From contig WFVQ01000195.1 in assembly GCA_015491585.1 (NCBI GenBank), forward strand, positions 1 through 10,007: DNA of 10,007 nucleotides. Reading direction: 5' to 3'. Source of the stretch: Deltaproteobacteria bacterium (GTDB taxonomy: Bacteria > Desulfobacterota > Dissulfuribacteria > Dissulfuribacterales > S140-46). This document shows positions 7,065-10,007 of the stretch, in pieces. A program made the position numbers and the translations under genes. How positions within the stretch are numbered: the first letter of the stretch is position 1; every line of letters starts with the position of its first letter. The notes beneath the pieces are model-generated. The model searched no databases. It was not told the origin of the DNA and saw only the letters and a list, made by a program, of their open reading frames with translations.

Positions 7065-9146
7065 TTACTCCTCCAGGACCGCTCCCGGAAACCGCCTCTT
7101 CAGCCCGTACTTCCTTATCTTCCTTCTCAGGGTGTCCTTGGAGATTCCCAGCTCCCTGCATGTGGCCATCTTTTTCCATTTATTCCGCTCCAGGGCCTGA
7201 TAGATCGCCTGTTTCTCTATCTCCTCCAGCGACATGGGGGAGGTGAAGTTGTACAGCCCCTTTTTCTGTTCCGCTGCTTTCTTGGTGGAGAAGGGCTCGG
7301 GGAGGTGCTCCGCCCTTATCTCGCCTGTGTGGCAGAGGATGAAGGCGTATTCGATGATGTTCTCCAGTTCGCGGATATTGCCAGGATAGTCGTGGCGCAT
7401 GAGCAGGGCAAGGGCCTCTTGGGAGATCCCGGTGACGTTGCGCCCCTTCTCCACATTGAATTTGTGGATGAAGTGGTTCACCAGTAAGGGCAGGTCCTCC
7501 AGCCGCTCCCGCAGAGGGGGGAGGAGGATCTTTACCACGTTGAGCCGGTAGTAGAGGTCCTCCCTGAAGGTCCCCTCCTTGACCTGCTGTTCCAGGTCCC
7601 TGTTGGTTGCTGCCAATATGCGGATGTCGGCCTTGACCGCCTTGTTGGAGCCCAGGGGCTCGTAGGTCTTGTCCTGGAGCACCCTGAGCAGCTTCACCTG
7701 TAGGGCCGCGGATATGTCTCCAATCTCGTCGAGGAACAGGGTGCCTCCCTGGGCCGCGGCGAACTTCCCCGCCTTGTCCCGCTTGGCGTCGGTGAAGGCA
7801 CCGGCCTTGTAGCCGAATAGCTCCGATTCCAGGAGGGTGTCAGGGATCGCTCCGCAGTTCACGGCCACGAACGGTCCGTTTCTGCGGTTGCTGAGGTTGT
7901 GGATGGCCCTGGCGATGAGCTCCTTGCCCGTGCCGCTCTCCCCGAGGATCAAGACGTTGCTGTCGCTCTTGGAGATGTCTGGCAGAATGGCGAAGATCCG
8001 CTGCATCTGGGCGTTCTTGCTGATGATGTCTTCGAATGTGAAGCGATCCGAGAGGCGTTTGCGGAGCTGCAGGACCTCGCTCATGTCCCTGAAGGTCTCC
8101 ACCCCTCCTATTATGTTACCCTGGTGGTCTGTTAGGGGGGCGGCATTCACGGCTATCGGCACCTTTTTGCCATGCTTGGTCCTTATATATACTGTCCTTT
8201 CACCGGTTGGAGCGCCTTCCTCCATGCTCAACGCGATGGGGCACTCGGTCCCGCACAGATCAGACTGGAAGACTTCATGGCAGCTCTTGCCCACGGCCTC
8301 TTCCTGGGTGTATCCGGTGATGGCCTGGGCCGCCTTGTTGAATGAGGTGATGTTGAAATCGGCATCTACGGTGAAGACGCCCTCTGAGATGCTTTCGAGG
8401 ATGAGTTCCTTCTCGATGGACTCTGTGATGTCTCTGAAGGTTTCCACCCCTCCTATTATTTCCCCGGCCGCATTAAACAGTGGAGATGCACTTATGCTTA
8501 TGGGGAGTATTGAGCCGTTCTTCTTCCTTATGAAGATCGCCTTGTTCACTATGGGCAGGTCTTCCTCTATTGACTGTGCAAGTATGCAGCCGTGGCCGCA
8601 CACGCTGGACCGGAAGATGTCCCTGCACTGCCTTCCTACCACCTCCTGGGCCTTCCAGCCCGTTAGTGCCTCGGCGCTCTTGTTGAATGAAGTAATCCTC
8701 CAGTTCTTGTCCACGGTGAAGACCCCGTCTGCGATGCTGTCGAGGACGAGGCGGGAGATGTGCCTTCCGTGGAACGGCGACGTGAGCAGGACGCCCGCGC
8801 CCCTTAGGGAGCCATCCTTGTAGAAGAGCGGTATGACGTGCATCACCAACCGGTGATCCGATCCCTCCACCGGCGCGATCTCGGTCTCTATCTCTCCCAC
8901 GGCCAGGCCCTTTTCGACACGCTCTCTGATAATCTCCTTCAGGCCCTGAAACCGCTGGCCAAGAATGGTCTCGAAGAAGCGTTCGCACTCCGTTCCTTCT
9001 GCTTCTTTCCCCTGGCCGAATGGGGAAGGAAGAGGCTGGCTGCAGCTCTCGATTCTCCAATCCCGGTCCAGGATGAAGATGAGCCGTTTGTCTGATTCCA
9101 GGGCCGGCCGGGGATGCCCGGCCTTCTTTTTGATGAGGCTGTCCAT
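7065..9146 (-). CDS. PAS-sensing sigma-54-dependent transcriptional activator (Fis-type HTH)
   Basis: A 693-residue cytoplasmic enhancer-binding protein that would use ATP hydrolysis to open sigma-54 RNA polymerase promoters in response to a ligand or redox cue. Order: three PAS domains (about 18-122, 131-243, 249-357), AAA+ domain (about 371-600), Fis-type helix-turn-helix (about 640-685). The AAA+ core has Walker A GESGTGKE (402-409), Walker B TLFLDEIGD (Asp473, Glu474) and FREDLYYRL (527-535). The sigma-54 loop reads GAFTDA (449-454), not GAFTGA. PAS2 and PAS3 are near-copies 115 residues apart, each ending GGVETFRD and each with C-x8-C-x3-C (Cys174/183/187 and Cys289/298/302); PAS1 lacks the motif. 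There is no receiver domain, so no partner kinase is implied. ATG 9146 has a weak SD. It heads a two-gene unit with the membrane protein and is divergent from the Fe-S gene, which is its likeliest target besides itself. Confidence 0.95.
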   Translation of the reverse strand: MDSLIKKKAGHPRPALESDKRLIFILDRDWRIESCSQPLPSPFGQGKEAEGTECERFFETILGQRFQGLKEIIRERVEKGLAVGEIETEIAPVEGSDHRLVMHVIPLFYKDGSLRGAGVLLTSPFHGRHISRLVLDSIADGVFTVDKNWRITSFNKSAEALTGWKAQEVVGRQCRDIFRSSVCGHGCILAQSIEEDLPIVNKAIFIRKKNGSILPISISASPLFNAAGEIIGGVETFRDITESIEKELILESISEGVFTVDADFNITSFNKAAQAITGYTQEEAVGKSCHEVFQSDLCGTECPIALSMEEGAPTGERTVYIRTKHGKKVPIAVNAAPLTDHQGNIIGGVETFRDMSEVLQLRKRLSDRFTFEDIISKNAQMQRIFAILPDISKSDSNVLILGESGTGKELIARAIHNLSNRRNGPFVAVNCGAIPDTLLESELFGYKAGAFTDAKRDKAGKFAAAQGGTLFLDEIGDISAALQVKLLRVLQDKTYEPLGSNKAVKADIRILAATNRDLEQQVKEGTFREDLYYRLNVVKILLPPLRERLEDLPLLVNHFIHKFNVEKGRNVTGISQEALALLMRHDYPGNIRELENIIEYAFILCHTGEIRAEHLPEPFSTKKAAEQKKGLYNFTSPMSLEEIEKQAIYQALERNKWKKMATCRELGISKDTLRRKIRKYGLKRRFPGAVLEE
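8067..8756 (-). repeat. Tandem 345-bp internal duplication encoding PAS2 and PAS3
   Basis: Two diverged copies of 115 codons (8412-8756 and 8067-8411) lie head to tail within the regulator gene. The offset is visible in the protein (Cys174/Cys289, GGVETFRDITE/GGVETFRDMSE, SFNKSAEALTG/SFNKAAQAITG). It is also visible in DNA: the 17-mer TCCACCCCTCCTATTAT occurs at 8098-8114 and 8443-8459, exactly 345 bases apart. Confidence 0.8.
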
Positions 9147-9176
9147 GCTGTTTCGTCTAAAAAAATTTTATTTAAA

Positions 9177-9205
9177 ACTATAGTGTGGGCCGGAGTGAAG
9201 GGCAA
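9177..9205 (-). promoter_or_regulatory. Candidate sigma-70-type promoter of the regulator operon
   Basis: Read on the minus strand, TTGCCC (9205-9200) and TATAGT (9182-9177) are 17 nt apart, with four of six and five of six consensus matches. Transcription would start near 9170, leaving a leader of about 24 nt before ATG 9146. A 6-bp inverted repeat (9200-9221) overlaps the -35 element, a suitable place for autoregulation. Prediction by eye. Confidence 0.45.
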
Positions 9206-9221
9206 GTGGTGGCGGTTGCCC
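9200..9221. promoter_or_regulatory. Inverted repeat GGGCAA-N10-TTGCCC, possible operator
   Basis: GGGCAA (9200-9205) and TTGCCC (9216-9221) are perfect inverted copies with a 10-nt spacer. The left arm coincides with the -35 hexamer of the predicted minus-strand promoter, so a protein bound here would compete with polymerase for the regulator operon. Which protein would bind is unknown. Six-base arms can arise by chance. Confidence 0.35.
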
Positions 9222-9225
9222 CTGA

Positions 9226-9248
9226 TTTCACAGGCTGGGATTGTGAAA
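9226..9248. promoter_or_regulatory. Inverted repeat TTTCACA-N9-TGTGAAA between the divergent promoters, possible activator site
   Basis: TTTCACA (9226-9232) and TGTGAAA (9242-9248) are perfect seven-base inverted copies. A further GTGAA follows at 9252-9256. The centre (9237) lies about 67 bp upstream of the predicted regulator start and about 55 bp upstream of the predicted Fe-S gene start, fitting an upstream activator site shared by both. The half-sites resemble those of CRP/FNR-type proteins (TGTGA/TCACA) but point the opposite way round, so that assignment is not made. It might instead bind the Fis-type HTH of the adjacent activator. Confidence 0.45.
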
Positions 9249-9257
9249 ATAGTGAAC

Positions 9258-9285
9258 TTGACAATGAGGCGCTGTTCAGTAAATT
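9258..9285 (+). promoter_or_regulatory. Candidate sigma-70-type promoter of the Fe-S gene
   Basis: A perfect -35 hexamer TTGACA (9258-9263) is followed after 16 nt by TAAATT (9280-9285), four of six matches to the -10. Initiation near 9292 would give a leader of about 58 nt before ATG 9350. I found no convincing sigma-54 -24/-12 element in this gap. Confidence 0.45.
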
Positions 9286-9317
9286 GTGCTTTGCTCTTTT
9301 GAGGTGAAACCGTGGTC

Positions 9318-9353
9318 ATGCCAGAAGCCACAAAATGGAGGCGATTATCATGA
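9318..9353 (+). CDS. Possible 11-codon leader ORF overlapping the Fe-S gene start
   Basis: ATG 9318 opens a frame reading MPEATKWRRLS and ending at TGA 9351-9353, which overlaps the Fe-S start as ATGA. GAGGTGA at 9301-9307 gives an SD-like site 10 nt before it. The Fe-S gene's own SD (GGAGG, 9337-9341) lies inside the leader frame, so translating the leader could affect access to it. Such short frames arise easily by chance and no composition evidence is available at this size. Confidence 0.25.
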   Translation: MPEATKWRRLS

Positions 9354-10007
9354 AGTTGAAAGAACTTGAAAGGTTGGAAAAGATGAGGAATGAAGGTGTG
9401 GAGCACCTTCCCTCGGACGAGAGGCGCCGCTTTCTCAAGCTGGGCCTCGTTGTGACCGGCGTCTTTGCCAGCGGGTCAGTGCTCTCCCTCACCTCCGCCA
9501 GAAATGTTTACGGGGCCTTGGAGAGTGGTTACCTAAAGCGGTATCCATACAAGCCCCACTACAGCATGGTCATGAGGCAAGACCGTTGCATAGACTGCGA
9601 GCGCTGCAAGGAGGCCTGCAAGAAGACGAACCATGTGCCAGATTACGGCTACCGCACCACCATTCTGGAGCGCGAGCTGGTGATCGGGCCCGAGGAGAAG
9701 CAGAGGGAGTTCATGCCGGTGCTCTGCAACCACTGCAACCGTCCTCCGTGCGTAAGGGTCTGTCCTACCAAGGCGACCTACAAGGACAAGAAGACGGGTA
9801 TTGTGATGATGAACTACAAGAAGTGTATTGGCTGCAAGACCTGCATGGCAGCCTGCCCCTACAACGCCCGTTATTTCCATGAAGAGCGCAGGGCAATCGA
9901 CAAGTGCAACTTCTGCTTCGACACGAGGCTCTCCAAAGGAGAGAAGCTTACCGCTTGTGCTGCGGCATGTCCGGCAGATGTAAGGATCTTCGGCGACCTG
10001 TCCGATC
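9350..10007 (+). CDS. Tat-exported 4x[4Fe-4S] ferredoxin-type subunit of a respiratory oxidoreductase (3' end cut off)
   Basis: Electron-transfer subunit of the PsrB/TtrB/NrfC/DsrO type, passing electrons between a membrane quinol-reactive subunit and a catalytic or cytochrome partner on the periplasmic side. The 219 visible residues carry a twin-arginine signal at 25-32 (RRRFLKLG) with a hydrophobic stretch to about 50. All four cysteine groups follow: Cys80/83/86/90, Cys126/129/134/138, Cys159/162/165/169 and Cys186/189/203/207, the complete set for four clusters. ATG 9350 has GGAGG eight bases upstream; an in-frame ATG at 9335 overlaps that SD and is less likely. About 24 residues precede the twin arginines, longer than usual. 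Partner genes (NrfD-type membrane protein, molybdopterin or cytochrome subunit) are expected beyond the window and would settle which enzyme this is. The reading frame leaves the window at 10007 without a stop. Confidence 0.92.
   Translation, partial: MKLKELERLEKMRNEGVEHLPSDERRRFLKLGLVVTGVFASGSVLSLTSARNVYGALESGYLKRYPYKPHYSMVMRQDRCIDCERCKEACKKTNHVPDYGYRTTILERELVIGPEEKQREFMPVLCNHCNRPPCVRVCPTKATYKDKKTGIVMMNYKKCIGCKTCMAACPYNARYFHEERRAIDKCNFCFDTRLSKGEKLTACAAACPADVRIFGDLSD

Noticed and set aside
7837..8823. 328-residue plus-strand open frame opposite the regulator
   Set aside because: Antisense shadow; the minus strand carries intact PAS and AAA+ motifs in this interval.
9206..9220. Sigma-54 -24/-12 promoter around TGGTGGCGGTTGCC
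   Set aside because: The GG and GC dinucleotides are not at the required spacing (two bases short), so the element does not fit the consensus.
9226..9248. CRP/HcpR-type site
   Set aside because: The half-sites TCACA and TGTGA are in the reverse arrangement with a 9-nt spacer instead of TGTGA-N6-TCACA.
9304..9369. 21-codon frame from GTG 9304
   Set aside because: The SD-like GAGG directly abuts the start codon, leaving no spacing, and the frame has no features.

Overview
The window looks like chromosome from a GC-rich anaerobic bacterium, most likely a deltaproteobacterium-type lineage (Desulfobacterota or a relative). The evidence is a PAS/sigma-54 activator, a Tat-exported four-cluster ferredoxin-type subunit of a respiratory enzyme, and ordinary Gram-negative housekeeping genes. 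Frequent AGG (Arg) and ATA (Ile) codons in the housekeeping genes would also fit a thermophilic relative, but that is only an inference. No phage, IS element, CRISPR array or rRNA is visible.

Left part (1-481): a terminator-like hairpin closes something left of the window. About 230 bp without a gene follow, then a tRNA with a CGC (Ala) anticodon. Its D, anticodon and T arms are perfect, but the 5' half of its acceptor stem does not pair with the 3' half and lacks the G3:U70 alanine identity pair. It may be a pseudo-tRNA.

Middle (482-5648, + strand): a tight housekeeping unit of three genes. These are an MltD-like lytic transglycosylase lipoprotein, valyl-tRNA synthetase (valS) and quinolinate phosphoribosyltransferase (nadC). 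The gaps are 33 bp and 1 bp, so the genes are probably co-transcribed and valS/nadC translationally coupled.

Right part (5692-9146, - strand, convergent with nadC): a regulator gene followed by a gene for an unrecognised four-helix membrane protein of about 450 residues. The regulator is a three-PAS, sigma-54-dependent activator. Its second and third PAS domains are a tandem duplication of 115 residues, each with a C-x8-C-x3-C motif, and its sigma-54 contact loop reads GAFTDA instead of GAFTGA. The membrane-protein gene is visibly less GC-rich than its neighbours and has no clear start codon.

Far right (9147-10007): a divergent control region with sigma-70-like promoters in both directions, two inverted repeats and a possible 11-codon leader ORF whose stop overlaps the next start (ATGA). 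It leads into a Tat-signal protein with all 16 cysteines for four [4Fe-4S] clusters (PsrB/TtrB/NrfC/DsrO-type), cut by the window edge. The simplest reading is that the PAS activator senses a redox or ligand signal and controls the respiratory operon beginning at 9350, its own operon, or both. The membrane protein's role is unknown. The most unusual items are the mispaired tRNA, the Cys-motif PAS duplication and the orphan membrane protein.
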